Numbered from the stretch's first letter, positions 43,227 through 52,750 are shown. The stretch: DNA of 64,000 nucleotides from Lysobacterales bacterium (GCA_017302135.1 JAFLDZ010000016.1:1-64000); one strand, 5' to 3'. The notes: generated by a model not told the origin, from the letters alone. Translations and numbers: made by a program.

Positions 43227-45080
43227 TCAGTTTCCCCGCCGATACACCGGCTCCACGCACAGCCCACGCAGGCGCCGCGCTTCGGCCTTGTGCCCGCTTT
43301 CGGTGAACACGCTGACGCTGCCCGGCAGGCGCAGCGCGGCGACGATCCGCTTCAGTCCCGGGCCCTCGCTGGCCACCGAGCCGCGCCAGGTCACCAGCAG
43401 CGCGTAGTGCGCGGGCTCTTCGGCTAGATCGAAGCGTTTGCGCGCCAGCCAGGCCTGACCGACCTGTTCGATCCGCGCCAGCGCTTCGCGCAGGCCGTCG
43501 AGGGCGGCGGCGTCCAGATCGTGCGCGATCAGGTCGTCGTCTTCGGCCACGCCGTCGCGGGCTTCCAGCGACTTCGCGCGCTCGGCGAATTCCTCGCGCA
43601 GCGCCGCAAGCGCATCGGCCACGTGCGGTGCGAGCGTGCCGTCGCGTTCGTAATTCCGGAGCTTCTCGAACACCGGCCGGATCGCGCCGGCATCCAGCGT
43701 CATCGCCCGGCGCAGATGTTCGACACCTGCAACATCGTCGGCCTCGATCCGCAGCACTCCGGCACGGACGTGGGCGCTGGCGCTGTCCGGCATGCGTTCT
43801 ATCGCACGGTCGTACAGCAGCGCGGCGTCGAAGTCCGAGCGCAGGGTGTCCACCAGCTGCGCATGCTTCAGGGTTTCGGCCGCATCCCATTCGCCGCGAC
43901 GTTCCAAGGCGTCCAGACGCTCGCGATCCGCTTTCGCGCCGGCGTAGGCGGCCGCCCACGGTTTGCGCGTTTCCTCGCGCCATACCTCGTCCAGCTTGCG
44001 TTCGATCCGCGCCAGCGCTTCGCCCAGCAGCGTCGCCGCAGGCACGTCCTGCAGCCGCAAGACCGGCGGGCCACCGACCGCCGACACGCGCTGCGGCAGC
44101 GTCGGGTGGGTGTCGGTGAGATCGTTGTCGCGTTCGGCGCTGGCCAACAGCCGGGCGATGTCGATCGGCGGCAGTTCGCGCAGCGTCGCCGCGAACAGCG
44201 CGTTGTACTGCGCGGGCGGCTGCGGCTGCGCGCGCATCCGCGCCTGCAGCTTCGGCAGGAAGCGGCGGGTGAGCCATTGCGACGCATGCTCCAGACGGAT
44301 CAGCGCCGACACCCGCGCCGCCTCGCCCGCGACCCGCGCGCTGACCGCATCGGCCTCGTATTCGTCCTCGCGCGCCAGCACGAAACTGTAGGCGTTGAAA
44401 TACGGCGCATACCATTCGAAGAACTTCGCGAACAGCCGCGACATCGCGACGCCGCTGCGCGCCATCGCGTCGACCAGCCGGAACCAGCCCATGCGCACGC
44501 GATAGATCCAGCCGGAAAAACGGCCGTGACCGCTGCGGAAATGGCCGAACTCGTGCGCGATCACCGCCGACAGCTCGGCGCTGTCCAGCAGCCGCATCAG
44601 CGGCAGCCCGATCACCAGGTAATGCCGATAACCCAGCAGGCCGAGCATCCGCGGCAGGCTCGCCGCACCGGCGTTGAGATCGCTGTCGATCACCACCGCC
44701 TCCAGCGGCGGCGCGCCTGCGGCAAGACGCAGGCGCTCGATCTCGGCTTCCAGCGCGGGCGCCTCGCCGGGGGCGAGGCGATACCCGGAGGGCGGGTCGA
44801 AACGCAGCCACAGCGCGCGCACCACCACCACCGCGAACACGCCCTGCGGCAGCAGCACCATGAACACCCACGGATCGAACTCGCGCCCGCTGGCCAGCAA
44901 CGCGATCACGATCCCGACCGGCAAGCCCACCGCGACCAGCAGGATCAGCCCAAGTGCGGCATAGCCCAGCGCCGCCAGCATCGCCACCCGGGCGCGATAG
45001 GCCTGCGGCGCCTCGCGGGCCTGCGTCTGCAGGCGTTCGATCAGCGCCTTGTACCGTTGTTCCGAAGCTTTCGCCGCCAT
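43227..45080 (-). CDS. M48 family membrane metalloprotease
   Basis: 617 residues from the ATG at 45080, with AGGAGG six bases upstream. Two N-terminal membrane helices (about 33-60 and 70-95) precede the zinc motif IAHEFGHFRSGH and the third ligand in EYEADAVSARVAG, as in HtpX/Ste24 enzymes. The C-terminal about 300 residues are a helical extension with repeat-like character (ALLYDRAIERMPDSASAHVR). Unlike HtpX (about 290 residues) it is roughly twice the size. It probably degrades or checks membrane proteins. Confidence 0.92.
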   Translation of the reverse strand: MAAKASEQRYKALIERLQTQAREAPQAYRARVAMLAALGYAALGLILLVAVGLPVGIVIALLASGREFDPWVFMVLLPQGVFAVVVVRALWLRFDPPSGYRLAPGEAPALEAEIERLRLAAGAPPLEAVVIDSDLNAGAASLPRMLGLLGYRHYLVIGLPLMRLLDSAELSAVIAHEFGHFRSGHGRFSGWIYRVRMGWFRLVDAMARSGVAMSRLFAKFFEWYAPYFNAYSFVLAREDEYEADAVSARVAGEAARVSALIRLEHASQWLTRRFLPKLQARMRAQPQPPAQYNALFAATLRELPPIDIARLLASAERDNDLTDTHPTLPQRVSAVGGPPVLRLQDVPAATLLGEALARIERKLDEVWREETRKPWAAAYAGAKADRERLDALERRGEWDAAETLKHAQLVDTLRSDFDAALLYDRAIERMPDSASAHVRAGVLRIEADDVAGVEHLRRAMTLDAGAIRPVFEKLRNYERDGTLAPHVADALAALREEFAERAKSLEARDGVAEDDDLIAHDLDAAALDGLREALARIEQVGQAWLARKRFDLAEEPAHYALLVTWRGSVASEGPGLKRIVAALRLPGSVSVFTESGHKAEARRLRGLCVEPVYRRGN

Positions 45081-45170
45081 CCGCGCCTCCTGTGGCCGGC
45101 TATCGTAGCGGAAGCGTCGGATGGGCTCCGGTACAATTCGCGCCCCAAGACCGCTTCCGGATCCGCCCCG

Positions 45171-46019
45171 ATGACCGCATCCACCTGGCATTACGAAAAC
45201 TTCGAACCCGCCGGCTCGGCCATCGGCTACCGCATCACCCGGAAACTCGACGAAGTGCAGTCGCCGTTCCAGAAGATCGAAATCTACGAGAGCACCGACT
45301 GGGGCAATCTCATGCTGATCGACGGCGCGATGATGCTCACCACCCGCGACAACTTTCTCTATCACGAGATGATGTCGCACCCCGCTCTCTTCACCCATGC
45401 CGATCCGCAGACCGTGGTGATCATCGGCGGCGGCGACTGCGGCACCCTGCGCGAAGTGCTGAAGCACCCGGGCGTGAAGAAAGCCGTGCAGTGCGACATC
45501 GACGAGCAGGTCACGCGCATGTCCGAGAAGTGGTTCCCGGAATTGTGCGATTCCAATCACGACCCGCGCGCGGAACTGCTGTTCGACGACGGCATCGCCT
45601 ACATGGCGAACTGCGCACCGGGCAGTCTGGACATCGTGATCGTCGATTCCACCGACCCCGTCGGCCCCGCTGAAGGCCTCTTCAACAAGGCCTTCTACGA
45701 AAGCTGTTTCCGCGCGCTGAAGGACGACGGCATTCTGGTGCAGCAGTCGGAATCACCGCTGGTGCTGCTCGATCTGATCAAGGAAATGCGCGCCGAAATG
45801 GGCAAGGCCGGCTTCGCGCGCTTCCAGACGCTGCCGTTCCCGCAGCCCTGTTACCCGACCGGCTGGTGGAGCTGCACGCTGGCGAAAAAATCCGGCGGCT
45901 TCGACTTCCGCGACGCCGATGCGCGCGCCAAGAGCTTCGCATCGAAGTACTACAGCGCCGACATCCACAAGGGCGCATCGACGCTGCCGCCGTTCGTGGC
46001 CGAGGCGCTGGGCGAATAA
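45171..46019 (+). CDS. speE: Spermidine synthase
   Basis: 282 residues. Key motifs: GNLMLIDGAMMLTTRDNFLYHEM split as LMLIDGAMMLTTRDNF and YHEMMSHP, the SAM/dcSAM site IIGGGDCGTLREVLKHP, and the gate loop IVDSTDPVGPAEGLF with the catalytic Asp. It transfers an aminopropyl group from decarboxylated SAM to putrescine. It is divergent from the M48 gene; speA is nearby on the opposite strand. Confidence 0.97.
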   Translation: MTASTWHYENFEPAGSAIGYRITRKLDEVQSPFQKIEIYESTDWGNLMLIDGAMMLTTRDNFLYHEMMSHPALFTHADPQTVVIIGGGDCGTLREVLKHPGVKKAVQCDIDEQVTRMSEKWFPELCDSNHDPRAELLFDDGIAYMANCAPGSLDIVIVDSTDPVGPAEGLFNKAFYESCFRALKDDGILVQQSESPLVLLDLIKEMRAEMGKAGFARFQTLPFPQPCYPTGWWSCTLAKKSGGFDFRDADARAKSFASKYYSADIHKGASTLPPFVAEALGE

Positions 46020-46097
46020 CGCCATTCCAACATCCGCATCATCCTGACTTAAGACAATCCGGTTACAAGATTCCTGCACATTGCGGGAACCTTGTTC

Positions 46098-46916
46098 ATG
46101 TCAGTCAGGCCCACCGGGCAATCGACGATCGCGCGCGGCGGCAACATCCGCCTCATCCTGGGCCATGAAGCGGTCCGGCCATCGCGCGGGGGAGACGCTG
46201 CCCGGCAGCAGCGGTGGACGCATCTGTGGCTGCCGCTGTTGGCATTCGCGGCGGCGATCTCGATCATCTCCTGGCTGCAGCTCGACTGGTCGCTCGCGCA
46301 TCGCATCTATACCTGGGAAGGCTATCGCTGGGTGTTGAAGAAAGCCTTCCTCACCGAAGCACTGCTGCATCGTTCCGGTCACGACCTCAGCGTCGCCGCC
46401 TGGGTCGCTGTGCTGGCGACCTGGCTGATGGCGTTCAAACGCGAATCGCTGCGCGCATGGCGCATGCCGCTGGGATATCTGACGTTGTCGGTGCTGCTGG
46501 CGACGCTGCTGGTCTCGTGGATCAAATCCTGGTCGAACGTCGATTGTCCCTGGGACATCGATGGCCTCGGCGGCACGCGCCCGTATATCGCGCTGTTGGA
46601 GTCCCGGCCTGCTGGACTGCCCGATGGCCGCTGTTTTCCGGCCGGACACGCCAGCGGCGGCTACGCCTGGATGGCGCTCTACTTCTTCTTCCTGATGGTC
46701 CGCCCGCAGTTGCGCTGGCGCGGACTGGCCATCGGCGCGGGCGTCGGCGTGATGTTCGGCATCGCACAGCAATTCCGCGGCGCGCATTTCCTCTCGCACG
46801 ACCTGTGGACCGCCATGATCTGCTGGATGGTGGCGTTCGGCCTGTACTGCCTGTTTCAGCGAGGTAGCCGCGACGGCGCAACCCCGGAATCGCTGCGGAG
46901 CGACGCCGCGCACTGA
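46098..46916 (+). CDS. PAP2 family membrane phosphatase
   Basis: 272 residues from the ATG at 46098. The phosphatase motifs are KSWSNVDCPWDIDGLGG (motif 1 variant), CFPAGHASGGYAW (motif 2, SGH-type) and RGAHFLSHDLWTAM (motif 3). Six transmembrane helices are predicted. The layout resembles LpxT/EptA-associated PAP2 proteins acting on lipid A or undecaprenyl substrates. The short upstream region has CTTAAG and TTACAAG but no confident operator. Confidence 0.88.
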   Translation: MSVRPTGQSTIARGGNIRLILGHEAVRPSRGGDAARQQRWTHLWLPLLAFAAAISIISWLQLDWSLAHRIYTWEGYRWVLKKAFLTEALLHRSGHDLSVAAWVAVLATWLMAFKRESLRAWRMPLGYLTLSVLLATLLVSWIKSWSNVDCPWDIDGLGGTRPYIALLESRPAGLPDGRCFPAGHASGGYAWMALYFFFLMVRPQLRWRGLAIGAGVGVMFGIAQQFRGAHFLSHDLWTAMICWMVAFGLYCLFQRGSRDGATPESLRSDAAH

Positions 46917-47003
46917 CGCCATATCCGGACGGATGACGATTCCGGGCGTCCTGCAGGCGGATCGCCTGTACCATCGGGCTCGACATCGCAGAGATCCGAA
47001 GCC

Positions 47004-47990
47004 ATGACAGGCGGCCCCAACCTCGACCGACTGAACATCGCTCTGATCGCCGCGTCGATGCTGCTCGCCATCCGCTGGCCGTTCGAGACCCTGCTGCTGG
47101 CCTACGCCGTGCTCGGTCCGCTGCACTACATGACCGAAATCTCGTGGCTGCACGATCGCAATTACTTTCTTGCCCGTCGCCGCGATATCTGGCCGCTGAT
47201 GGTCGGCGGTCTGGTGCTGATCATCGCCATCGGCTCGGTCGCGAGTGTGGACAAGAGCGCCCTGCATCTCGCGGTCGAGAACGGCGCATTGTTCTCGATC
47301 TTCGGTTTTCCGCTGGTGCTGGCCGCGACCCCCGGCTGGGTCAAGCGCCTGCTGCTGCTCGCGGTGCTGGTGCCCACATGCTATCTGCTGGCACGCACGT
47401 TCCTGGTCGCCGAGTCGCTGGCCGGTTATCTACCCACCGTGATCCACGTCTATGTGTTCACCGGCCTGTTCATGCTGTTGAGCTGGCTGCGCCGACCGAG
47501 CCGCGACAGCGCCGGCGCGGTGGCCGCGTTCCTGCTGTGTCCGATGCTGTGCTGGCTGGCGCCGCTGGACTGGAGCGCCGCCGCTTCGCCGTGGGCCGAA
47601 CGCAGTTTCATCGGCACGCTCAGGGCGATCAACGATCTGATCCTCGGCGATGCCGGGCTCACGTTCGACCGTACCGAAATCATCGAGCACCCCGCCAGCA
47701 TCCTGATCACCCGCGTGCTGGCGCTGGCCTATCTGTACCACTACCTCAACTGGTTCTCGAAGGTGCAGCTGATCGGTTGGGCGCGGATTTCACCGATGCG
47801 CGGCGGGATCATTGTCGCGCTGTGGCTCGGCGCGGTGGCGGTGTATTTCCACAACTACCTGCTCGGCTTCGCCCTGCTGCTGATCCTCAGCTTCATGCAC
47901 GTCGTGCTGGAGTTCCCGCTGAACCACCGCTCGTTCAAGGAAATCGGCGGTTTCTTCGGCAAGAAATCGTCGCCGCGCCCCGCCAAGTGA
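47004..47990 (+). CDS. Polytopic membrane protein, unknown function
   Basis: 328 residues with about nine hydrophobic segments. Histidines within membrane segments (GPLHYMTEISWLHDRNYF, LYHYLNWFSKVQLIGW, LSFMHVVLEFPLNHRSF) recall, very distantly, di-iron or Brp/Blh-like membrane oxygenases, but I would not assign that. The C-terminus is basic and cytosolic. It lies alone between PAP2 and glnB. Confidence 0.75.
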   Translation: MTGGPNLDRLNIALIAASMLLAIRWPFETLLLAYAVLGPLHYMTEISWLHDRNYFLARRRDIWPLMVGGLVLIIAIGSVASVDKSALHLAVENGALFSIFGFPLVLAATPGWVKRLLLLAVLVPTCYLLARTFLVAESLAGYLPTVIHVYVFTGLFMLLSWLRRPSRDSAGAVAAFLLCPMLCWLAPLDWSAAASPWAERSFIGTLRAINDLILGDAGLTFDRTEIIEHPASILITRVLALAYLYHYLNWFSKVQLIGWARISPMRGGIIVALWLGAVAVYFHNYLLGFALLLILSFMHVVLEFPLNHRSFKEIGGFFGKKSSPRPAK

Positions 47991-48009
47991 CCGGTATCAG
48001 GACGCGCGC

Positions 48010-48348
48010 CTAAAGCGCGTCCCCATCCATCTCGCCGGTACGGATGCGCACCACGCGCTCCAGATCCCACACGAAGATCTTGCCGTCGCCGATCTTGCCG
48101 GTGCCAGCGGCTTTCATGATCGCTTCGACGACGCTGTCGACCTGTTCGTCGACCACCGCGACTTCGAGTTTGATCTTGGGCAGGAAATCGACCACGTACT
48201 CGGCGCCGCGATACAGCTCGGTGTGGCCTTTCTGACGGCCGAAGCCCTTGACCTCGGTGGCGGTGATGCCGGCGACGCCGGCCTCGGCCAGCGCCTCGCG
48301 CACGTCGTCGAGTTTGAACGGCTTGATGATGGCCATGACCATCTTCAT
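48010..48348 (-). CDS. glnB: Nitrogen regulatory protein PII (GlnB)
   Basis: 112 residues from the ATG at 48348 (CGGAG upstream). Uridylylation site GHTELYRGAEY and TGKIGDGKIF are intact. It differs from the amtB-linked copy mainly in the C-terminal half (WDLERVVRIRTGEMDGDAL). Being unlinked to amtB, it is probably GlnB, controlling glutamine synthetase adenylylation and NtrB. It is convergent with the membrane-protein gene. Confidence 0.95.
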   Translation of the reverse strand: MKMVMAIIKPFKLDDVREALAEAGVAGITATEVKGFGRQKGHTELYRGAEYVVDFLPKIKLEVAVVDEQVDSVVEAIMKAAGTGKIGDGKIFVWDLERVVRIRTGEMDGDAL

Positions 48349-48508
48349 GTCGGGGCTCCGGGGCGCGTATTGGGAATTGAGTAGAGGATAACGCGGGCTT
48401 GGTGGCCGGGTCAGACTTTCCCGACGCGCATGCGCGGTTTTGCCCGATGGTTCGGACACGACAGGCGCGGGATGCTGGGGCCCGCGCTACAATCCACAGG
48501 ACATGCCC

Positions 48509-48799
48509 ATGATCGACCTCAGCCAGATCGACGACCTCGCCCGCCGCCTCAGCGGCCTGGTGCCCCCCGCGCTGCGCGAGGGCCGCGAGGAAATGCAGGA
48601 CAACTTCAAGGCCGCGCTGCAATCCGGCCTGGCCAGACTCGATCTGGTCACCCGCGAAGAGTTCGACGTGCAGCGCGCGGTGCTCGCCCGCACCCGGACC
48701 CAGCTCGACGAGCTGCGTACGCTGGTCGAGCAACTGGAAACCCGGCTCGCCCAGCGCGACGCCGGCAATACCCGCGATACCCCGCCGCCCCAAGCCTGA
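48509..48799 (+). CDS. ubiK: Ubiquinone biosynthesis accessory factor UbiK
   Basis: 96 residues from the ATG at 48509, for which AGGA sits about 8 bases upstream; an ATG six bases earlier would be too close to it. It contains the BMFP/YqiC pattern IDLSQIDDLARRLSGLVPP and a C-terminal coiled coil (EFDVQRAVLARTRTQLDELR). UbiK binds UbiJ and lipids in the aerobic ubiquinone complex. It is 11 bp upstream of comM, a conserved gammaproteobacterial neighbourhood. Confidence 0.92.
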   Translation: MIDLSQIDDLARRLSGLVPPALREGREEMQDNFKAALQSGLARLDLVTREEFDVQRAVLARTRTQLDELRTLVEQLETRLAQRDAGNTRDTPPPQA

Positions 48800-48810
48800 G
48801 GGCCGCCACC

Positions 48811-50325
48811 ATGACCCTTGCGCTCGTGCACACCCGTGCACGCACCGGCGTGCGCGCGCCCGCCGTGAAAGTCGAAGTGTTCCTCGCCGGCGGCTTGCCG
48901 CGCATGTCCATCGTCGGCCTGCCCGAAGCGGCGGTCCGCGAAGCCAAGGACCGCGTCCGCGCCGCGATCCAGTGCGCGCAGTACGACTTCCCCACCCGCG
49001 TCATCACCGTGAATCTCGCACCGGCGGATCTGCCTAAGGACGGCGGCCGCTTCGATCTGCCGATCGCCCTCGGCATCCTCGCAGCCAGCGGCCAAATCCC
49101 GCTGCAGGCCTTGAACGAATACGAATTCCTCGGCGAACTCGGGCTCACCGGCGAATTGCGCAGCATCGACGGCGTGCTGCCGGCGGCGCTGGCCGCTGCC
49201 GAGCACGGCCGCAAATTGATCGTGCCTGTCTTCAACGGCGCCGAGGCGGCGCTCGCGTCCGCAGTCGAGGCATATACCGCACGCACGCTGCTGGAAGTCT
49301 GCGGACACCTCTGCGGCCACCGCTCGCTGCCAGCGGCCATCGCACCCCCCAGCACCTACGACTACGGCCCCGACCTGCGCGACGTACGCGGACAGACGCG
49401 CGCGCGGCGCGCATTGGAAATCTCCGCCGCCGGCAGCCATCACATGCTCCTCGTCGGCCCGCCCGGCTGCGGCAAGACCCTGCTCGCCTCGCGCCTGCCC
49501 GGCCTGTTGCCGGAAGCCAGCGAAGCCGACGCACTGGAAACCGCCGCCATTGCATCGATCAGCGGACGCGGCCTCGACCCCACCCGCTGGCGCACGCGAC
49601 CCTTCCGCAGCCCGCACCACACCGCCAGCGCGGTGGCGCTGGTCGGCGGCGGTGCCGAACCGCGACCCGGCGAAATCTCCCTCGCCCACAACGGCGTGCT
49701 GTTTCTCGACGAATTGCCGGAATGGGATCGCCGCGCACTGGAAGTGCTGCGCGAACCGCTGGAATCCGGAATCGTGACCATTTCACGCGCTGCGCGGCAG
49801 AGCGAGTTCCCAGCCCGTTTTCAGCTGGTTGCAGCGATGAATCCATGTCCGTGTGGCTGGGCAGGTGATCCTTCGGGACGATGCCGCTGTCATCCCGAAG
49901 CGATCCTGCGTTATCGGGGGAAGATTTCAGGCCCGCTGCTCGAACGCATTGATCTCCACGTCGAAGTGCCTCGATTGCCGCCGGCCGAATTGCGGCCCGA
50001 TGCGCCGCCGGGTGAATGCAGTGATGTGGTTCGTGCACGTGTGATTCGTGCGCGCGAAGTACAAAAGCAACGCGCCGGACGCTGCAACGCGCACCTTGAT
50101 CAATCGGAAACGAATGCGGTGTGTCGACTCGCGCCGGATGATCAGGCGATGCTGGAGAACGCGATTGATCTGTTACAGCTTTCGGCGCGGTCGATGCATC
50201 GCATTTTGCGGGTAGCGCGGACGATTTCTGATCTTGCTGGTAGTGCGGATATTCTTGGGCCGCATGTGGCTGAGGCGATTGGGTATCGGCGGGGGGAGCA
50301 GGTGGTGCCGGCACGGGGGGCGTAA
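48811..50325 (+). CDS. comM: ComM / YifB family Mg chelatase-like AAA+ ATPase
   Basis: 504 residues, full length. A Lon-protease-like N-terminal domain (VEVFLAGGLPRMSIVGLPEA) is followed by Walker A LLVGPPGCGKTLLAS, Walker B GVLFLDELPEWDR, sensor sequence and the zinc-like CPCGWAGDPSGRCRC. ComM is a branch-migration helicase that helps integrate transformed DNA. The gene is intact even though it borders the accessory region; a decayed 3' copy lies at 54.9 kb. Confidence 0.97.
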   Translation: MTLALVHTRARTGVRAPAVKVEVFLAGGLPRMSIVGLPEAAVREAKDRVRAAIQCAQYDFPTRVITVNLAPADLPKDGGRFDLPIALGILAASGQIPLQALNEYEFLGELGLTGELRSIDGVLPAALAAAEHGRKLIVPVFNGAEAALASAVEAYTARTLLEVCGHLCGHRSLPAAIAPPSTYDYGPDLRDVRGQTRARRALEISAAGSHHMLLVGPPGCGKTLLASRLPGLLPEASEADALETAAIASISGRGLDPTRWRTRPFRSPHHTASAVALVGGGAEPRPGEISLAHNGVLFLDELPEWDRRALEVLREPLESGIVTISRAARQSEFPARFQLVAAMNPCPCGWAGDPSGRCRCHPEAILRYRGKISGPLLERIDLHVEVPRLPPAELRPDAPPGECSDVVRARVIRAREVQKQRAGRCNAHLDQSETNAVCRLAPDDQAMLENAIDLLQLSARSMHRILRVARTISDLAGSADILGPHVAEAIGYRRGEQVVPARGA

Positions 50326-50607
50326 GCGTACTCGCGCATTCACTCGCGTGACGTTTAATCAGCTTCCGTTTCGCGCACAAGGCGAAGGCATCATGAGACG
50401 ACTCAAGATTGACGGTGTTGGGGTGCAAGACTTTCCTGCAAGGCCAAGAAACACCACACTCGCCCCGATTTTTATTCCTTTGGACAATTGTTATTTTTGA
50501 TTTTTAATCGTTCTTAATTAACGACAAATAAGACAATATTAGTTTAATATCCGTGCCTAGAGAATTGAGCTGAATTTCAGGAGGAAAATAGTTATTTCTG
50601 CGATTAA
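50326..50607. other. AT-rich intergenic region at the start of the accessory segment
   Basis: From about 50460 base composition falls sharply to AT-rich, with several TTAATT/AATTAA stretches. No gene is seen. The bases near 50375-50400 (CGCACAAGGCGAAGG then ATCATGAG) resemble 55047-55075 at the other end of the segment. Confidence 0.6.
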
Positions 50608-51609
50608 TTAGTATCGAGACATGAAGTTTTGAAGATAAGAAATAGAAACACTATCCCCTTGAGCACACAACTCTTCTGCACTTCTTGCCATTTGCAATGA
50701 TCTGCCATGAATCGAGCAGTTGGGGTCGTATATTCCTTGCACAGTTTCTTTTATTGTCAAATTAAGTGCGCCTGTCATAGGAAAAGCGCCTGCCAAATAT
50801 ATTGCTTGCTCTTTATTAATGTGTATTTTCGTTTGATTGTATGAAGAATCGATTGCGCCGCGCGCGAAAACACGAACATATCGCCCACTTTGTCCACTCA
50901 AAGTAACAACTCTATTCGCAAACCTAGATTCCATTGGAACATGAGCAAAAAACTGGCGAGGATGATCCACTCTATCAGGCACACTTGCTGAGATTTCTTC
51001 ACCAAGAACAGTAAACGGCTCCTTCTTCTCTGAGGCGCGCCGTCTAAGTTCTTTTACTGAAGCAATTGAGTTGTATTTCTTCTCCATCTCCAAGTCATAC
51101 TCAGATTCTGACATCTTCCTCCGAAGATCATCCGGCAATGAAGATTTTGATGCAAGATAGTCGACAAAATGCTCATCCTCGGCGGAAAATATTCCGCTTT
51201 TGTTTAAGATTGGCATCACTTCTTCCCTGTTTTCAACAGTAAGAATTTTTTCCACATCCTTTGCCAAATCTTTTTTTGTGAAGCTGTAAATTGTAATAGA
51301 TGCAAATGAAACAGCTATTAGGGTGCTCAAGATGAAAATCATGACGTTTCTATGACGCCGCTGAGAAAGAATTTCTAACGCCAGTTCATATCTTTGTTCT
51401 TTAGTAAGGTCTCTTGACCTTACATCAAGAATATCTAGGGCTCCAGCCACGAGCGTAGCCCTTTCGTTTTCCGGTGCTTTTGAAATTAGTTTTTCTGCAC
51501 GACCAACGGTTCTTGCGTGCATCAAAACAACTGCTGCGGCCAAGAACGCTACTAACGATAGTGATGTTGTGATGAGCGGAATCGATTCAATCAGTAATTT
51601 CTCAATCAT
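50608..51609 (-). CDS. AT-rich membrane protein, unknown, probably horizontally acquired
   Basis: 333 residues. Two transmembrane helices (about 10-32 and 88-108) flank a short cytosolic loop, followed by a large soluble domain rich in Lys/Glu (EKKYNSIASVKELRRRASEK) and ending in a strand-rich part with two Cys. Codon use and base composition are far more AT-rich than the neighbours. No family is recognised. A membrane-anchored sensor or effector is one reading; transfer from a low-GC donor is likely. Confidence 0.8.
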   Translation of the reverse strand: MIEKLLIESIPLITTSLSLVAFLAAAVVLMHARTVGRAEKLISKAPENERATLVAGALDILDVRSRDLTKEQRYELALEILSQRRHRNVMIFILSTLIAVSFASITIYSFTKKDLAKDVEKILTVENREEVMPILNKSGIFSAEDEHFVDYLASKSSLPDDLRRKMSESEYDLEMEKKYNSIASVKELRRRASEKKEPFTVLGEEISASVPDRVDHPRQFFAHVPMESRFANRVVTLSGQSGRYVRVFARGAIDSSYNQTKIHINKEQAIYLAGAFPMTGALNLTIKETVQGIYDPNCSIHGRSLQMARSAEELCAQGDSVSISYLQNFMSRY

Positions 51610-51692
51610 GACTATCTCTCTTCTTCAAAACCATTCCTTCGTAGACACTTTTTGTAGCAGCCTATAAAGCCCAATGTAGAAATACCCACTGG

Positions 51693-51711
51693 GATCGGGC
51701 ATTGCCCGATC
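51693..51711. repeat. Short perfect palindrome
   Basis: GATCGGGCA and TGCCCGATC flank one base. It lies in the leader of the AT-rich gene and could be an operator or a terminator for the GH19 gene. Confidence 0.6.
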
Positions 51712-51727
51712 TATAGCACCAAAGAAC

Positions 51728-51781
51728 AAAGGGGTCGGGTTCATTTTTTCAGCGAAGGCAAGAAATGAACCTGAGCCCTTT
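51728..51781. repeat. Interspersed inverted repeat (REP-like hairpin)
   Basis: Arms AAAGGGGTCGGGTTCATTT and AAATGAACCTGAGCCCTTT differ at two positions and enclose 16 bases. Hairpins with GGGGTC-GGTTCATTT ends are, as I recall, scattered in Lysobacteraceae genomes. It marks the accessory region. Confidence 0.75.
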
Positions 51782-51855
51782 TCCTGGCAGGCCTAAGAAG
51801 ACGGATGAGACGCAACGCAACAGGGAAAGGCCACTCTGACCCTGGTTTTCCCTCG

Positions 51856-52470
51856 CTATTTCCAGATCCCCAACGCCCGGAACGTCGCCGCACGACGCTC
51901 AGCCAAGCCGAGTTTCGCAGGACCGTTGATGCGTTCGGTAATTTCATCGACATCGCCGTTATCTGCAAGTAGCGAGCATTGGCGCGCGTCCCAGAACGCA
52001 AACGCGACCTTGGCGGCGCTGACCGGTTCACGGGCGAGTTCGGGATGGCTTTCGAGATCGAGCCCGACAATGTGGCCGATGTCTCGGTAGTTCGCGCGAC
52101 CTGTCAACTGCTTGTAGCCCGACCCGCGATAACGGAACCCATCGCCGCTGGCTTCGTTGCCATTTCCGATGCGATTGGCGTAAACACGATTCGCGATCGC
52201 CTCTGGACCACGCTTGATCAAGGAACGCGCATCCGCAATCCCGTGCACCGCGGAAAAGATCGCATCAAGCCTCTGCGGATTCTTATAGTTCAAATTCTCG
52301 ACCATGCTTCTCATCCCGCCGGTCTCGACGAAAATCTGCCCCATGAAATGGCACAGCCGCCTGGACGTGCTGACCGAGCTGGCGATCCTGGCCGTTTCCA
52401 ATGCCGCAGCGTGAATGTCCGGCGTCTTGATGCCGGGGGCGAATCTGCGAAGCGTGTCTGCTGTGATCAT
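51856..52470 (-). CDS. GH19 family chitinase/endolysin-like protein
   Basis: 204 residues from the ATG at 52470 (AAGGAA upstream). GH19 motifs are FMGQIFVETGGMRSMVEN with the catalytic Glu and GFRYRGSGYKQLTGRANY. There is no signal peptide or carbohydrate-binding domain, as in phage or T6SS lysozyme-type GH19 enzymes. It probably cleaves peptidoglycan. It stands 280 bp after a small hydrophobic-tailed protein and a lipoprotein in the same direction, which might form a lysis or antagonism cassette. Confidence 0.85.
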   Translation of the reverse strand: MITADTLRRFAPGIKTPDIHAAALETARIASSVSTSRRLCHFMGQIFVETGGMRSMVENLNYKNPQRLDAIFSAVHGIADARSLIKRGPEAIANRVYANRIGNGNEASGDGFRYRGSGYKQLTGRANYRDIGHIVGLDLESHPELAREPVSAAKVAFAFWDARQCSLLADNGDVDEITERINGPAKLGLAERRAATFRALGIWK

Positions 52471-52509
52471 CGGAAAATTCCTTCGCCAATCATTGTCGGA
52501 CAAAACTGA

Positions 52510-52654
52510 GGACACCCACTACTTCATTGCGCAAAGGAGACGGGCGGCACCCACCATTCCATTGAGCAATCCGGTGACCGCATGCACCACAGCCGCTATT
52601 GCTGTCTGAGAGGAAGCGAGTGGCATGTCGGGATTTTCTGAATTGTGGGTGTCC
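52510..52654. repeat. Dispersed repeat, copy 1 (palindromic ends)
   Basis: A 145-bp unit with ends GGACACCCAC and GTGGGTGTCC and an internal TGTCGGGATTTTCTG. It resembles units at 58144-58197, 58316-58440 and 63255-63364. It encodes no protein and looks like a MITE or REP-type element. Confidence 0.8.
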
Positions 52655-52750
52655 TGGTCTAGCGCGCTGGTGTCGCGCGTCGCGAGATTTTATGGAAGCT
52701 TGCGTTCTTTCGATCGGAATCGTGATGGGATGGCTGCCATCCTGGGATCC

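Noticed and set aside
41242..44871. A 1209-codon fused frame joining speA with upstream sequence
   Set aside because: The extra N-terminal part is an alternate frame of the M48 protease gene; the ATG at 43131 gives the standard SpeA length.
47004..47990. Naming the membrane protein a Brp/Blh beta-carotene oxygenase
   Set aside because: Only scattered membrane histidines resemble that family; no full motif set is present.
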